From Nesterenkonia sandarakina (GTDB taxonomy: Bacteria; Actinomycetota; Actinomycetes; Actinomycetales; Micrococcaceae), in contig NZ_PVTY01000010.1 of NCBI RefSeq assembly GCF_003003175.1, positions 62,001-126,000 of the forward strand: 64,000 bases of DNA, in the 5' to 3' direction. The notes under the pieces are model-generated. The model searched no databases. It was not told the origin of the DNA and saw only the letters and a program-made list of their open reading frames with translations. Position numbers and translations under genes: made by a program. Within the stretch, counting starts at the first letter, position 1. Each line of letters starts with the position of its first letter. Shown here in pieces: positions 17,510 through 26,379 of this stretch.

Positions 17510-18499
17510 ATGACTGTGCCAGCCATTGAAACGCGCGGGCTGGTCAAACGGTTCGGCAACACGGCCGCGGTGGACGGCATCGACCTGCAGATCGCCCAGG
17601 GCGGCATCTACGGCGTCCTGGGCCCCAACGGTGCCGGGAAGACGACGGCGATCCGGATGCTGGCCACGCTGCTGCGCCCCGACGCGGGCGAGGCCCGGGT
17701 GCTGGGGCATGATGTGTTCACCGAGCCCAAGGCCATTCGCGAGAAGATCGCCCTGACCGGCCAGTTCGCCTCGCTGGACGAGGACCTGACCGGGATCGAG
17801 AACCTGATGCTGCTGGGCCGGCTGCTCGGCTACAACTCCCGTGAGGCCAAGGTCCGCGGCATGACCCTGCTGGACGCCTTCGGTCTCACCGACGCCGCCG
17901 GCCGCCAGGTCAAGAAGTACTCCGGGGGCATGCGCAGACGCCTCGACATCGCCGGCTCACTCATCGTGACCCCGCAGCTGATGTTCCTGGACGAGCCCAC
18001 CACCGGCATCGATCCGCGCAGCCGCAACCAGGTCTGGGACATCATCCGGACCCTGGTCGAGGGTGGCACCACGATCCTGCTGACCACCCAGCACCTGGAG
18101 GAGGCCGATCAGCTCGCCGACCGGATCGCCGTCATCGACACCGGCAAGGTGATCGCCGAGGGGACCCCCGGGCAGCTCAAGGCCCAGGTCGGCACCGGCG
18201 CGCTGAAGGTGCGGGTGGCCGAGGCGACCCGCCGTGAGGAGGCCGCCGAGATCCTCGGCCGCACCCTGCTGGCCGAGGTCATCCGCGAATCAGACCCGGC
18301 GGCGCTGACCGTGCGACTCGAGGACGAGTCGCGTGCCGCGTCGGCACTGATCGCGCTGCAGGACTCCGCCATCGCGGTGGAGACCTTCGCGCTGGGCCAG
18401 CCCAGCCTGGACGAGGTGTTCCTCGCCCTGACCGGCCACAAGACAGTTCACGAAGCGCCTGACGGGGAGACCGCAGACGCACAGGAGGAGGCGGCGTGA
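17510..18499 (+). CDS. ABC transporter ATP-binding protein, DrrA type
   Basis: A 329-residue ATPase of the daunorubicin-resistance (DrrA) class. Walker [15 protein letters not shown] near residue 43, the ABC signature [13 protein letters not shown], and Walker [14 protein letters not shown] followed by [16 protein letters not shown] are intact; the C-terminal 100 residues form the accessory domain usual in DrrA. It pairs with the next gene, whose start overlaps its stop (GTGA), to make a membrane exporter for a drug or lipid. A strong AGGGGGGA sits 9 nt before the ATG, unlike many neighbours. Confidence 0.92.
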   Translation: MTVPAIETRGLVKRFGNTAAVDGIDLQIAQGGIYGVLGPNGAGKTTAIRMLATLLRPDAGEARVLGHDVFTEPKAIREKIALTGQFASLDEDLTGIENLMLLGRLLGYNSREAKVRGMTLLDAFGLTDAAGRQVKKYSGGMRRRLDIAGSLIVTPQLMFLDEPTTGIDPRSRNQVWDIIRTLVEGGTTILLTTQHLEEADQLADRIAVIDTGKVIAEGTPGQLKAQVGTGALKVRVAEATRREEAAEILGRTLLAEVIRESDPAALTVRLEDESRAASALIALQDSAIAVETFALGQPSLDEVFLALTGHKTVHEAPDGETADAQEEAA

Positions 18500-19326
18500 C
18501 CACCACGGCGCAGGATCAGAACCAGCGGATCAGGAGCGTCCTGGTCCCCGCAGACCAGCGACCCGCACCGGCAGGCGCGATCAGCGCGTCGCTGACCTAT
18601 GGATGGCGCGCGCTGCTGAAGATCAAACACATCCCCGAGCAGCTCTTCGACGTCACCGTCTTCCCGATCATGATGACCGTGATGTTCACCTACATCTTCG
18701 GCGGGGCGATCGCCGGATCGGTGGACGGCTACGTGCAGTGGCTGATCCCCGGGATCTTCGTGCAGACCATGATCATGATCACGATGTACACCGGCCTGAC
18801 CCTGAACCGGGACATCTCCAAGGGCGTCTTCGACCGTTTCCGCTCGCTCCCCACCTGGCGTCCGGCGCAGCTGGTCGGTGCGCTGCTCGGGGACCAGATC
18901 CGCTACGTCCTGGCGGGCACCATCATCCTCGGCGTGGGCTTCGTGATGGGCTTCCGGCCCGAGGGCGGCATGGCCGGAGTGCTGATGGCCTTCGTGCTGC
19001 TGCTGCTCTTCAGCTTCAGCCTCTCCTGGGTCTGGACGGTGATCTCGCTGCTGGTGCGCACCGAGCAGGCCGCAATGGGCATCTCGATGTTCATCATGAT
19101 GCCGCTGACCTTCGCCTCGAACATCTTCGTGGACCCCGAGACCATGCCCAGCTGGCTGCAGGGCGCGGTCGAGGTCAACCCGGTGTCCGTGGTGGTGACC
19201 GCCATCCGTGAGCTGATGGCGGGCGTCGGTCAGTTCTCCAGCGTCACCCTGGTGCTGGTCTACTGCGCGGTGCTGGTCGGGGTCTTCGGTCCGCTCTCGA
19301 TGTACTTCTACAACCGCAAGAGCTGA
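18496..19326 (+). CDS. ABC-2 type permease, DrrB type
   Basis: A 276-residue membrane protein with about six hydrophobic segments, for example [30 protein letters not shown] and [19 protein letters not shown], plus the ABC-2 region [20 protein letters not shown] that contacts the ATPase. GTG start at 18496 overlaps the ATPase stop by four bases, so translation is coupled. Together they form an exporter in the cytoplasmic membrane. The exported compound is unknown. Confidence 0.92.
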   Translation: MTTTAQDQNQRIRSVLVPADQRPAPAGAISASLTYGWRALLKIKHIPEQLFDVTVFPIMMTVMFTYIFGGAIAGSVDGYVQWLIPGIFVQTMIMITMYTGLTLNRDISKGVFDRFRSLPTWRPAQLVGALLGDQIRYVLAGTIILGVGFVMGFRPEGGMAGVLMAFVLLLLFSFSLSWVWTVISLLVRTEQAAMGISMFIMMPLTFASNIFVDPETMPSWLQGAVEVNPVSVVVTAIRELMAGVGQFSSVTLVLVYCAVLVGVFGPLSMYFYNRKS

Positions 19327-19333
19327 GCCGGCA

Positions 19334-19368
19334 GCAGCTGACCCTGGCGGACCGCTCGAATCAGCTGC
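19334..19368. terminator. Bidirectional terminator between DrrB-type and DUF4870 genes
   Basis: An 8-bp inverted repeat (GCAGCTGA / TCAGCTGC) with a 19-nt loop occupies the gap between two convergent stops. Confidence 0.35.
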
Positions 19369-19374
19369 CTCAGC

Positions 19375-19830
19375 TCACTTGATGAACCGGATGGTCAGCG
19401 GATAGCGATACGGGCGGCGGTTGTAGGCGGCGACGGCGGCCAGGATGCTGAACACGACCGAGAGCACCCAGGCGAGGAACAGGATCAGGAAGCCGATCAG
19501 GATGATCGTCGTGGCCGCGCCGACGAGGTAGGCGATGAACAGCGTGATCTGGAAGTTCAGCGCCTCCTTGCCGTGATCATCGAGCATCCGGCTGCGCTGG
19601 CGGAACACCAGCCACAGCACCAGCGGCACCAGCCAGGACAGGAAGACGCCGCCCAGGTGCATCGCCACCCCCCAGCCCTGCTCCTCACCGGCGCTCACCG
19701 GCACAGCGGGCCGGTCGGCCGGCTGACCGGCGGTGTTGTAGCCGCCGCCCGGCGGCAGCTTGCGCCACTGCCCGTCGGAGCCCTGCTGCCATTCACCATC
19801 TGCACCCGAGGGGTGGGCGGGCTGTGTCAT
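19375..19830 (-). CDS. DUF4870 membrane protein
   Basis: A 151-residue protein: a polar, P/G-rich N-terminus of about 55 residues with GEWQQGSDGQWRKLPPG, then three hydrophobic segments around LGGVFLSWLVPLVLWLVF, LNFQITLFIAYLVGA and LIGFLILFLAWVLSVVFSI. This is the DUF4870 (Tic20-like) pattern, including DDHGKEALNFQ. Function is unknown. An ATG at 19863 is in frame, but GGAGGAACG directly precedes the ATG at 19830, so I use the latter. Confidence 0.82.
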   Translation of the reverse strand: MTQPAHPSGADGEWQQGSDGQWRKLPPGGGYNTAGQPADRPAVPVSAGEEQGWGVAMHLGGVFLSWLVPLVLWLVFRQRSRMLDDHGKEALNFQITLFIAYLVGAATTIILIGFLILFLAWVLSVVFSILAAVAAYNRRPYRYPLTIRFIK

Positions 19831-19921
19831 CGTTCCTCCGAGGTCTGCGGTGGGCAGGGACATGGGCTTCGCCGGGAACGCTCACGTGAGGGCCAGCGTA
19901 GTCTCCGCGCGCCGCGATCGA

Positions 19922-19927
19922 TACGGT
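19922..19927 (+). promoter_or_regulatory. -10 box TACGGT, near-leaderless, sirtuin gene
   Basis: TACGGT, 7 nt, then the ATG at 19935. It favours that ATG over an in-frame GTG at 19926. Confidence 0.4.
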
Positions 19928-19934
19928 GGAGGAC

Positions 19935-20753
19935 ATGTCTGATCAGTCCGGTTCACCGTCCATCCCAGAAGACGTCCTCAGCCTGGCCCGCGGCGCACAG
20001 CACGTCGCGGTCTTCAGCGGCGCCGGAATCTCGGCCGAGTCCGGGGTGCCGACCTTCCGGGAGGTCCCGACCGGACTGTGGGAGCGGTTCTCCGCCCAGG
20101 ACCTGGCCACTCCGGAGGCCTTCGAGAGCGACCCTGCCCTGGTGCACACCTGGTACCGATGGCGCGCCGCGCTGATCCAGCGCGTCGCCCCGAACCGGGG
20201 TCACCAGGCGCTGGCCGAGTGGCAGCGGCAGCTCACCGGCAGCGGGGGCAGCCTGAGCATCGCCACCCAGAACGTCGATGACCTGCATGAACGGGCCGGC
20301 GCCGAGGTCCTCGCCCATCTGCACGGCAGCAGCACCGCCTACCGCTGCGCCGAGTGCGAGGCCCCCGTCGAGCTGCCCGCACCCCGGTACGACTCCGACG
20401 CCGCTCCCGCAGAGCCGTCCGATCCGCCGCTGTGCCAGGTCTGTGAGGAAGGGCTGATCCGGCCGGGAGTGGTCTGGTTCGGCGAACCCCTGCCGATGGA
20501 GCCGTTCGAGGCCGCAGCGGACGCGATACGCGCGGCGGACCTGATCCTGGTCGTGGGGACCTCGGGTCTGGTTCAGCCGGCGGCCTCGCTGCCGCTGCTC
20601 GGCATGGAGCGCGGGACCCCACTGATCGAGATCAATCCCGAGCCCACGGAGCTCAGCGACGCGATGCATCATCGGCTGCGCGGCCCGGCCGGAGAGCTGC
20701 TGCCGGCTCTCGTGCAGGCGGTCACAGAGTCCACCCGGGACCGGCGGTCGTGA
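19935..20753 (+). CDS. Sirtuin (NAD-dependent protein deacylase)
   Basis: A 272-residue Sir2-family enzyme that removes acyl groups from lysines using NAD. The NAD-binding AVFSGAGISAESGVPTFRE, the TQNVDDLHERAG motif, the catalytic LHGS histidine, and two zinc-binding pairs (YRCAEC and CQVCEEG) are present, followed by IRPGVVWFGEPLP. The C-terminal Rossmann segment LILVVGTSGLVQPAASLP completes the fold. The F of the PTFRE motif with tyrosine/arginine selectivity residues cannot be assigned, so deacetylase versus desuccinylase is open. Confidence 0.93.
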   Translation: MSDQSGSPSIPEDVLSLARGAQHVAVFSGAGISAESGVPTFREVPTGLWERFSAQDLATPEAFESDPALVHTWYRWRAALIQRVAPNRGHQALAEWQRQLTGSGGSLSIATQNVDDLHERAGAEVLAHLHGSSTAYRCAECEAPVELPAPRYDSDAAPAEPSDPPLCQVCEEGLIRPGVVWFGEPLPMEPFEAAADAIRAADLILVVGTSGLVQPAASLPLLGMERGTPLIEINPEPTELSDAMHHRLRGPAGELLPALVQAVTESTRDRRS

Positions 20754-20782
20754 CCCGCCCGGCCGGCGGGCTGCACGAGGGA

Positions 20783-20788
20783 TAGGCT
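20783..20788 (+). promoter_or_regulatory. -10 box TAGGCT, leaderless layout, DivIVA-like gene
   Basis: TAGGCT, 6 nt, then the ATG at 20795. Confidence 0.5.
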
Positions 20789-20794
20789 GAGTCC

Positions 20795-21244
20795 ATGCTC
20801 TGGCTATACCTAATCGCCGTGGTGCTGCTCGGAACGGCGGTCGCCGCCCTGCTCGGACGCTGGGAGGGTGCAGCGGTGCCCCAGGAGGAATCCGATATGC
20901 GCGAGTCCGAGGTTGATGATCTGCTCCGTCGCAGAGCCGATCAGCCGATCAGAGCGGCCGACCTCCAGGAGGTCCGCCTGGACTCAGCGGTGCGCGGCTA
21001 CCGGATGGATCAGGTAGACCGACTCCTCGACGCGCTCGCCGCGCAGCTGGAGACGCCTCCACACGACAGGCCACAGGAGATCGAGAGCGCCGCGATGCCC
21101 TCGATCGACCCTCCGGAAGACAGGTTTCTGACGTTCGCAGAACCTGACCTTGATCCTGCGCATCCTGCTTCTGACGGGCCTGACCAGGATCTAAGCCCGC
21201 CAGGTCAGGACCATTCGAGGCTCGGATATCCACGAGTGGAGTGA
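20795..21244 (+). CDS. DivIVA-domain-like membrane-anchored protein
   Basis: A 149-residue protein with one N-terminal membrane segment (WLYLIAVVLLGTAVAALL) and a cytosolic region containing RLDSAVRGYRMDQVDRLLDAL, the short DivIVA signature that in full-length proteins senses curved membrane. The rest is acidic and proline-rich, likely disordered. Similar proteins lie beside DUF3117 genes in other actinobacteria. A role at the division site or pole is possible but not shown by sequence alone. Confidence 0.75.
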   Translation: MLWLYLIAVVLLGTAVAALLGRWEGAAVPQEESDMRESEVDDLLRRRADQPIRAADLQEVRLDSAVRGYRMDQVDRLLDALAAQLETPPHDRPQEIESAAMPSIDPPEDRFLTFAEPDLDPAHPASDGPDQDLSPPGQDHSRLGYPRVE

Positions 21245-21344
21245 CATTCCTCGCAGATGCGAGATAATGGAACCAGTTCAGGTGCTGGATCTTTGCATCA
21301 GACATGGACAAGCACGTTAGAGAACTTCGGAAGGGATGCACTCG

Positions 21345-21515
21345 ATGGCTGCAATGAAACCGCGCACTGGCGACGGTCCGATGGAGGTCACTCAGGAGGG
21401 CCGCAGCCTGATCATGCGGGTGCCTATCGACGGAGGGGGCCGGCTGGTGTTGGAGATCAACAACGAAGAGGCCCAGGCGCTCAAGCAGTGCCTCATCAAG
21501 GCCGTCGGAGAATGA
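21345..21515 (+). CDS. DUF3117 small protein
   Basis: A 56-residue protein starting MAAMKPRTGDGPMEVTQEGR and ending NNEEAQALKQCLIKAVGE, which is the strongly conserved actinobacterial DUF3117 sequence. Function is unknown. A second in-frame ATG lies at 21336, but the GGAAGGG at 21329-21335 is too close to it and correctly spaced for 21345. A strong hairpin follows. Confidence 0.88.
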   Translation: MAAMKPRTGDGPMEVTQEGRSLIMRVPIDGGGRLVLEINNEEAQALKQCLIKAVGE

Positions 21516-21520
21516 TCCTC

Positions 21521-21559
21521 GGTTCAGGCCGGTTGCGCACAGCGCGACCGGCCTGAACC
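21521..21559. terminator. Terminator after the DUF3117 gene
   Basis: A perfect 13-bp stem (GGTTCAGGCCGGT / ACCGGCCTGAACC) with a 13-nt loop starts 6 nt past the stop. It lies between convergent genes and may serve both. Confidence 0.65.
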
Positions 21560-21642
21560 GTATCTGCCTGATCCACCCGGTGCCCTTGGGCCGGCACCCG
21601 GTCTTCCTCGAAGCACCGGCATCGACAGCAGACCGCCGCGGC

Positions 21643-22293
21643 TCAGCGCCGGACAGCGACCAACAGTCCCGAACCTGTCCCGAGCATCGCCGTGCGCAGG
21701 CGATCGTCCTCGAGGACCCGGCGCTCCAGCTCCCGCATCTGCTGAGTGGAGTCGTCTCGCACCGCCGGGCGTGCGAGCCGGTCATGGTCCAGAGCATCGT
21801 TGATGATCAGCAGACCTGACGGGCGCAGAAGCCTGATGCCCTGCTCGGCATACTCCACCGCGTGTGCCGCCTCCGCGTCGACGAACACCAGGTCATAGCC
21901 GCCGGTGGTCAGCCGCGCCAGCACCTGCTCAGCCCGTCCCGTGATCAGCCGTGTGCGAGCCGAGGCCAGCCTGGCGTCGCGGAAGGTCTCTCGCGCCGCG
22001 TGGATATGGTCTGCCTCGTAGTCGATGCTGGTCAGGACCGCGTCCGGCGTCGCACCGCGGAGCAGCGCCAACGAGGAGACGCCGACCCCGGTCCCCACCT
22101 CGACCAGGGCATGTGCCCGGGCGCTGGCCGCGAGCACGGTCAGCAACGAGGCCACCCCCTGGCTCACTGGCTGCACCCCGAGGTTCTCCGCGCGGCGACG
22201 CGCCTGCACCAGTGCGGGCTCCTCCTCGGCGTGCTGCTCCGCGTAGGCCCAGCTTGAATGCTTGACCGAGTGCTGGGAATGCTGGTTTTTCAT
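21643..22293 (-). CDS. SAM-dependent O-methyltransferase
   Basis: A 216-residue methyltransferase of the caffeoyl-CoA/catechol O-methyltransferase type. The SAM site LVEVGTGVGVSSLALL, the acidic end of the next strand TSIDYEADHIHAARE, and DLVFVDAEAAHAVEYAEQ with LLIINDALDHDRLA are visible. The start is ATG at 22293 with AAGGT upstream; the frame runs further but codes nothing conserved. In mycobacteria this gene (Rv1220c) is next to sigE; here it faces a different membrane-protein gene. Confidence 0.88.
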   Translation of the reverse strand: MKNQHSQHSVKHSSWAYAEQHAEEEPALVQARRRAENLGVQPVSQGVASLLTVLAASARAHALVEVGTGVGVSSLALLRGATPDAVLTSIDYEADHIHAARETFRDARLASARTRLITGRAEQVLARLTTGGYDLVFVDAEAAHAVEYAEQGIRLLRPSGLLIINDALDHDRLARPAVRDDSTQQMRELERRVLEDDRLRTAMLGTGSGLLVAVRR

Positions 22294-22432
22294 GGGACCT
22301 TCTCTGCGTGAACGAATGACCGGGCAACCGGGGCGCGTGCACCGGTGGGATCGCCGCACCTCGGAGCGCCGGACGGTCGTCCCAAAAGCGAATATTGTCC
22401 AAATTTTCAGCTTTTGCCCAGTTCTACCCCTC

Positions 22433-23338
22433 ATGATAGTCAGGATGATCAGGCACGATCGCAGCACTCGATCCGCCTCCGGTGCTAATCGCGGTGAGTC
22501 TCACCACGGATGGCAGCGAGGAGCGGTCGCCCACCAAGCCACGCGGCCGCGCGCCGGGTGGCTGGTGGCATTGACCCTGCTGGTCCTCGCGATGCTGGGA
22601 GTCCTCGTCTTCGTCGCGGCCTGGGTCGTCGGGGGACGCGCACTGCCTCAGATCAACTCGGTCCAGTCGCTGCTGCCCCAGGGCTCACAGTCCAGCACGC
22701 AGGAAGAGGAGCGCTTCGCCGATGACGGCGCGGCAAGCACCCCGCTGACCAGCACCGACCTGAACCTGATCCCCATCGACGCCTCCGACGCCACTCTGCC
22801 CGGCGCCCCGGAGAGCACCGAGATCCAGCAGATCCCCCTGGACAGCCTGAACGCCCTCAAGAGCCTGGGCTGGTCCGTCCCGCATCTCGCGGGCTTCGGT
22901 CTGGCCACCGAGTACGCCGAGACCGGAGTGGTCGACGGGGTCCGCACGGTCCAGGTGCGACTCACCGACGGTGAGCATCGGCTCGACATCTCCGAGACCC
23001 GCCCGGAGGAGTCCGGGGTCGAGCTGGCGGCATTGGAATCGAAGCTCGACGATGTCGTGGACACCTCTGCGGCCGTGCGGGAGACCCTCGCGCTGCGCAC
23101 CGGTGATGACTGCCAGCTCTACGTCTCCGAGGAGTCCCAGGAATGGACCGCCGCCATGGAGAGCTCGCGGGTGCAGTACGTGGTCACCTCCGATCTGCCC
23201 GCAGAGACCGCTGAGCAGATCTCGAACTGGGTGATGGCCACCGACCGCTCACGGGTGCAGGTGCTGCCGATCGTCCCCTCCGGCTCCGAGCGGCTCGAAC
23301 GCGGCTTCGAAGAGCTGCTCGCCTGGCTCACCGACTGA
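22433..23338 (+). CDS. Unrecognised single-pass membrane protein
   Basis: About 301 residues: a basic cytosolic N-terminus of some 65 residues, one membrane span (GWLVALTLLVLAMLGVLVFV), then an acidic exported domain of about 210 residues. That domain holds a single Cys (DDCQLYV), so no disulfide is expected. I recognise no family. The position between an O-methyltransferase gene and tatB is where sigE, rseA and htrA sit in mycobacteria, but there is no sigma region and no zinc anti-sigma HxxxCxxC motif. The start is uncertain: ATG 22433 or 22445, neither with a good Shine-Dalgarno sequence. Confidence 0.7.
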   Translation: MIVRMIRHDRSTRSASGANRGESHHGWQRGAVAHQATRPRAGWLVALTLLVLAMLGVLVFVAAWVVGGRALPQINSVQSLLPQGSQSSTQEEERFADDGAASTPLTSTDLNLIPIDASDATLPGAPESTEIQQIPLDSLNALKSLGWSVPHLAGFGLATEYAETGVVDGVRTVQVRLTDGEHRLDISETRPEESGVELAALESKLDDVVDTSAAVRETLALRTGDDCQLYVSEESQEWTAAMESSRVQYVVTSDLPAETAEQISNWVMATDRSRVQVLPIVPSGSERLERGFEELLAWLTD

Positions 23339-23352
23339 GTCGACGCTGACGG

Positions 23353-23358
23353 TAGGGT
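23353..23358 (+). promoter_or_regulatory. -10 box TAGGGT, leaderless layout, tatB
   Basis: TAGGGT, 6 nt, then the GTG start at 23365; a leaderless mRNA would begin with GTG. Confidence 0.48.
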
Positions 23359-23364
23359 TGAGCT

Positions 23365-23979
23365 GTGCCTGGAATCAACGCCTACGAGTTCGTGATCCTG
23401 GTCGTTCTCGCGCTCGTCATCCTCGGCCCGGAACGACTTCCGCAGTACGCCCGGAATCTGGCCCGCTGGGCACGGCAGGCCAGGGACCTGGCCGAGGACG
23501 CCAAAGGCCGGTTCAAGGACGAGACGGGCACCGACTTCGACGACGTCGACTGGAAGCGCTATGACCCCCGGCAGTACGACCCGCGCCGGATCATCCGCGA
23601 CGCGCTGAGCAACGAATACGGCGATGACTTCCGCGAGACCCGGTCAGCGGTGACCGGAACCCTGGACTCCGCCCGCGCCGCGACGGATCCGCGTGAACTC
23701 TTCCGCAGCAAGAAGGACACCGGCCCAGCCGGTGCGGCCCCGACCGGGGGAGTGTCGCCCTCCGCCGCCAAGCGCTCCACGGGTGCAGTCGCAGCCGGTA
23801 TGGCCGGCGCCGGGGCAGCAAAGGGCTCCGCTGCCACAGGCTCAGAGCGCGGCCCGTCAGATCCAGCCACGAAGGATCGCCCCACGAAAGACGCCGGCAC
23901 AGAGGATCCCAGCGTGAAGGATCCCGGCCGTCAGGTCGACGCCGGGCGCGCGGCGCCCTTCGACACCGAGGCCACCTGA
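23365..23979 (+). CDS. tatB: Sec-independent translocase subunit TatB
   Basis: A 204-residue TatB: a short N-terminal membrane helix NAYEFVILVVLALVILGPERLP with the typical GPERLP hinge, then an amphipathic helix YARNLARWARQARDLAEDAK. It would recruit folded twin-arginine substrates to TatC. From about residue 115 the tail is a long low-complexity A/G/T/P stretch. It starts with GTG. tatA and tatC are not in the window, which is usual for actinobacterial tatB. Confidence 0.93.
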   Translation: MPGINAYEFVILVVLALVILGPERLPQYARNLARWARQARDLAEDAKGRFKDETGTDFDDVDWKRYDPRQYDPRRIIRDALSNEYGDDFRETRSAVTGTLDSARAATDPRELFRSKKDTGPAGAAPTGGVSPSAAKRSTGAVAAGMAGAGAAKGSAATGSERGPSDPATKDRPTKDAGTEDPSVKDPGRQVDAGRAAPFDTEAT

Positions 23980-24050
23980 GCCCTCCGCGGCACCGGACCG
24001 GCAGGCCCCAAGTGGAACTGCGCCCGCCCTCACGCCGGCCCTCGAGCCGA

Positions 24051-25181
24051 TCAGACGGGGCTGATCGGCAGCTTCCGGCCGCTGATGCCGCGCCGCTGCA
24101 CCGCCAAGCGGGAGGCGATCCCGCGCAGCGCGACTCCGGCCGGTGAGTCAGGAGCCGAGAGCACCACCGGCTCGCCGTCGTCGCCGGCCTCGCGCAGGTT
24201 CATGTCCAGCGGCACCGAGCCCAGCAGCGGGACCTCGGCCTCCAGCGATGCGCTGAGCCGGTCGGCGACCAGCTGGCCTCCGCCGGAGCCGAAGAGCTCG
24301 AAGCTGGAGCCGTCGGGCAGGGTCATCGGACCCATGTTCTCGATCACCCCGGCCACGCGCTGCTTGGTCTGCGAGCTCAGCGCGCCGGCCCGTTCGGCCA
24401 CACTCGACGCCGCGACCTGCGGAGTGGTGACCACCAGCAGCTCGGAGCCGGGCAGCAGCTGCGCCACCGAGATCGCGATGTCACCCGTGCCGGGAGGCAG
24501 ATCCAGCAGCAGCACGTCGAGATCACCGAAGTGCACGTCGGTGAGGAACTGCTCCACCGCTCGGTGCAGCATCGGGCCGCGCCAGGCCACCGCCTGGTTG
24601 CCCTCGACGAACATCCCGATCGAGATGGTCTTCACCCCGTAGGCCACCGGCGGCAGGATCATCTCATCGAGCCGGGTGGGCTTGTCGGTGATGCCCATCA
24701 GGTCCGGGACGCTGAAGCCATGGATGTCCGCGTCGACGATGCCGACCTTGAGTCCCTGCGCGGCCATCGCGCAGGCAAGGTTCACCGTCACCGAGGACTT
24801 GCCGACGCCGCCCTTGCCCGAGGCGACGGCGTAGACCCGCGTGAGGTTCTCCGGCTGGGCGAAGCGATTGACCTTCCCGGTCTCGCCGCCGCGCAGATGA
24901 TCCTTGAGCTCGGCACGCTCCTCGGGAGTCATCACCCCCAGCTGGACCGAGGCGGTGGAGACCCCTTCAGCGCGCACGGCGGCGGCGGTGACGTCTTCGA
25001 CGATCCGGCTGCGCATCGGGCAGGCGGCGATGGTCAGCTTGACCCCCACCTGGGCGGCGCCGGCGTCATCGACGCTGATCTCACCCACCATGCCGAGCTG
25101 GGTGATGGGCAGGCGCAGCTCCGGATCGATGACCTCGGCCAGGCGCTGGCGGATGCGTTCGGTGATGGAGGGATCAGACAC
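24051..25181 (-). CDS. mrp: Mrp/ApbC iron-sulfur carrier ATPase
   Basis: A 376-residue Mrp-family P-loop ATPase that carries Fe-S clusters to target proteins. An N-terminal MIP18/DUF59 domain (residues about 5-95, with IDPELRLPITQLGM) precedes the ATPase: the deviant Walker A VASGKGGVGKSSVTVNLA, KVGIVDADIHGFSVP and VLLLDLPPGTGD. The start is GTG. A TAGACT box ends 6 nt before it. It is convergent with tatB, the same neighbour pairing as in mycobacteria. Confidence 0.94.
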   Translation of the reverse strand: MSDPSITERIRQRLAEVIDPELRLPITQLGMVGEISVDDAGAAQVGVKLTIAACPMRSRIVEDVTAAAVRAEGVSTASVQLGVMTPEERAELKDHLRGGETGKVNRFAQPENLTRVYAVASGKGGVGKSSVTVNLACAMAAQGLKVGIVDADIHGFSVPDLMGITDKPTRLDEMILPPVAYGVKTISIGMFVEGNQAVAWRGPMLHRAVEQFLTDVHFGDLDVLLLDLPPGTGDIAISVAQLLPGSELLVVTTPQVAASSVAERAGALSSQTKQRVAGVIENMGPMTLPDGSSFELFGSGGGQLVADRLSASLEAEVPLLGSVPLDMNLREAGDDGEPVVLSAPDSPAGVALRGIASRLAVQRRGISGRKLPISPV

Positions 25182-25187
25182 CGCCCC

Positions 25188-25193
25188 AGTCTA
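25188..25193 (-). promoter_or_regulatory. -10 box TAGACT, leaderless layout, mrp
   Basis: TAGACT on the minus strand, 6 nt (GGGGCG), then the mrp GTG at 25181. Confidence 0.5.
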
Positions 25194-25274
25194 CGAGTCC
25201 GGGCCGGCCATGACGTCGCTGGTCTGCGGAGGGCTCCGCCACAGGTGTGGACCTGAGATGATGGAGGAATGTCG

Positions 25275-26213
25275 ATGAATGCTGGGACCAGTGCAGGCGG
25301 AATGTTCACCGGAGGGCTGCCGAAGGGCGAACTGCTCGGACGCTACCGCTCCTACGAGGACGCGCAGAAGGTGGTGGACCATCTCACCGCGGCCGAGGAC
25401 TTCGACGTGAAGGCCCTGACCATCGTGGGCAACGACCTGCGCTCGGTGGAGCACATCCGCACCCGGCTGACCTACCCGCGCGTCGCCCTCGGTGGGGCCG
25501 CACAGGGCGCCATGTTCGGTGCCTTCATCGGCCTGATCCTCTACCTGTTCAGCCCCGAGGCCAGCATCTATAACTTCGCCTTCTCGGTGGTGCTGGGCAT
25601 GGCGATCTGGATGATCATCGGAGTCATCGGCTTCGGCATGCGCAAGGGCAAGCGCGAGTACGCCTCCTCCTCCCAGCTGGTGGCGACCACCTTCGACGTG
25701 GTCTGCGAGTTCTCCTCGGCCCACCGGGCGCGCCAGCTGGTCCCCGGGGCGCAGGTGATGAGCCTCAACGCCTACAACGACCCGACCTCGCAGTCCTCGG
25801 CGCGGCTCATGCCCGCCCAGCCTGCCTCCGCCCAGTCCGGGTCAGCCAGGCCGGGGTCAGCGCCGGCCCAGCCCGTGCAGGGACAGCCGAACTCAGGACA
25901 GCAGGGGGCGGGAGAACAGGGCTCGGGGCAGCCGAACTCGGGTCAGCACAGCGTCGGCCAGGAGACGACGACGGCGCCCGAAGCCGCTCCCGATCGGTTC
26001 GTGGCCGGGTACAACGATCTTCCCGATGGTCGTCCACGCTACGGCGTGCGCGTCCCGTCAGCCCAGACTCCGGCCGAAGCCGGCGCGGAGGGTGGCGCAG
26101 AAGGTCCTGTCAGCCAGCCCGCCGGGGATCCAGCCGCGGAGCCGACCCGCACACCTGACCAGGACTCACCCGCGCCTTCTGACAGCACCGACGACCCACC
26201 GCGCAGCTCCTGA
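25275..26213 (+). CDS. General stress protein (17M-like) with two membrane spans
   Basis: About 312 residues. Residues 1-150 match the general stress protein family found across actinobacteria: PKGELLGRYRSYEDAQKVVD, then two membrane segments AAQGAMFGAFIGLILYLF and FAFSVVLGMAIWMIIGVIGF. The C-terminal half is a Q/G/S/P-rich disordered tail with repeats such as GQPNSGQ. An ATG at 25269 is also possible, but GGAGG at 25263-25267 suits the ATG at 25275. Its job is unknown. Confidence 0.82.
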   Translation: MNAGTSAGGMFTGGLPKGELLGRYRSYEDAQKVVDHLTAAEDFDVKALTIVGNDLRSVEHIRTRLTYPRVALGGAAQGAMFGAFIGLILYLFSPEASIYNFAFSVVLGMAIWMIIGVIGFGMRKGKREYASSSQLVATTFDVVCEFSSAHRARQLVPGAQVMSLNAYNDPTSQSSARLMPAQPASAQSGSARPGSAPAQPVQGQPNSGQQGAGEQGSGQPNSGQHSVGQETTTAPEAAPDRFVAGYNDLPDGRPRYGVRVPSAQTPAEAGAEGGAEGPVSQPAGDPAAEPTRTPDQDSPAPSDSTDDPPRSS

Positions 26214-26266
26214 CCGTCCATCAATCTGAGGTCAGCAGCTGAGCCTCCGGCAGACCTTCCGGCACA

Positions 26267-26328
26267 CACAGAAGCGCCCCGTCCATCCGATGCTCCAGTG
26301 GAGCTCGGACGGGCGAGGCGCTTCTGTG
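26267..26328. terminator. Bidirectional terminator, convergent stress-protein genes
   Basis: A 12-bp outer stem (CACAGAAGCGCC / GGCGCTTCTGTG) encloses a second 6-bp stem (CCGTCC / GGACGG). It sits between convergent stops at 26213 and 26380. Confidence 0.65.
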
Positions 26329-26379
26329 GTTCAGTACGGTGTCGGTTCAATCAAGAACAGTGTTCCGCGCTGAAGTGGT

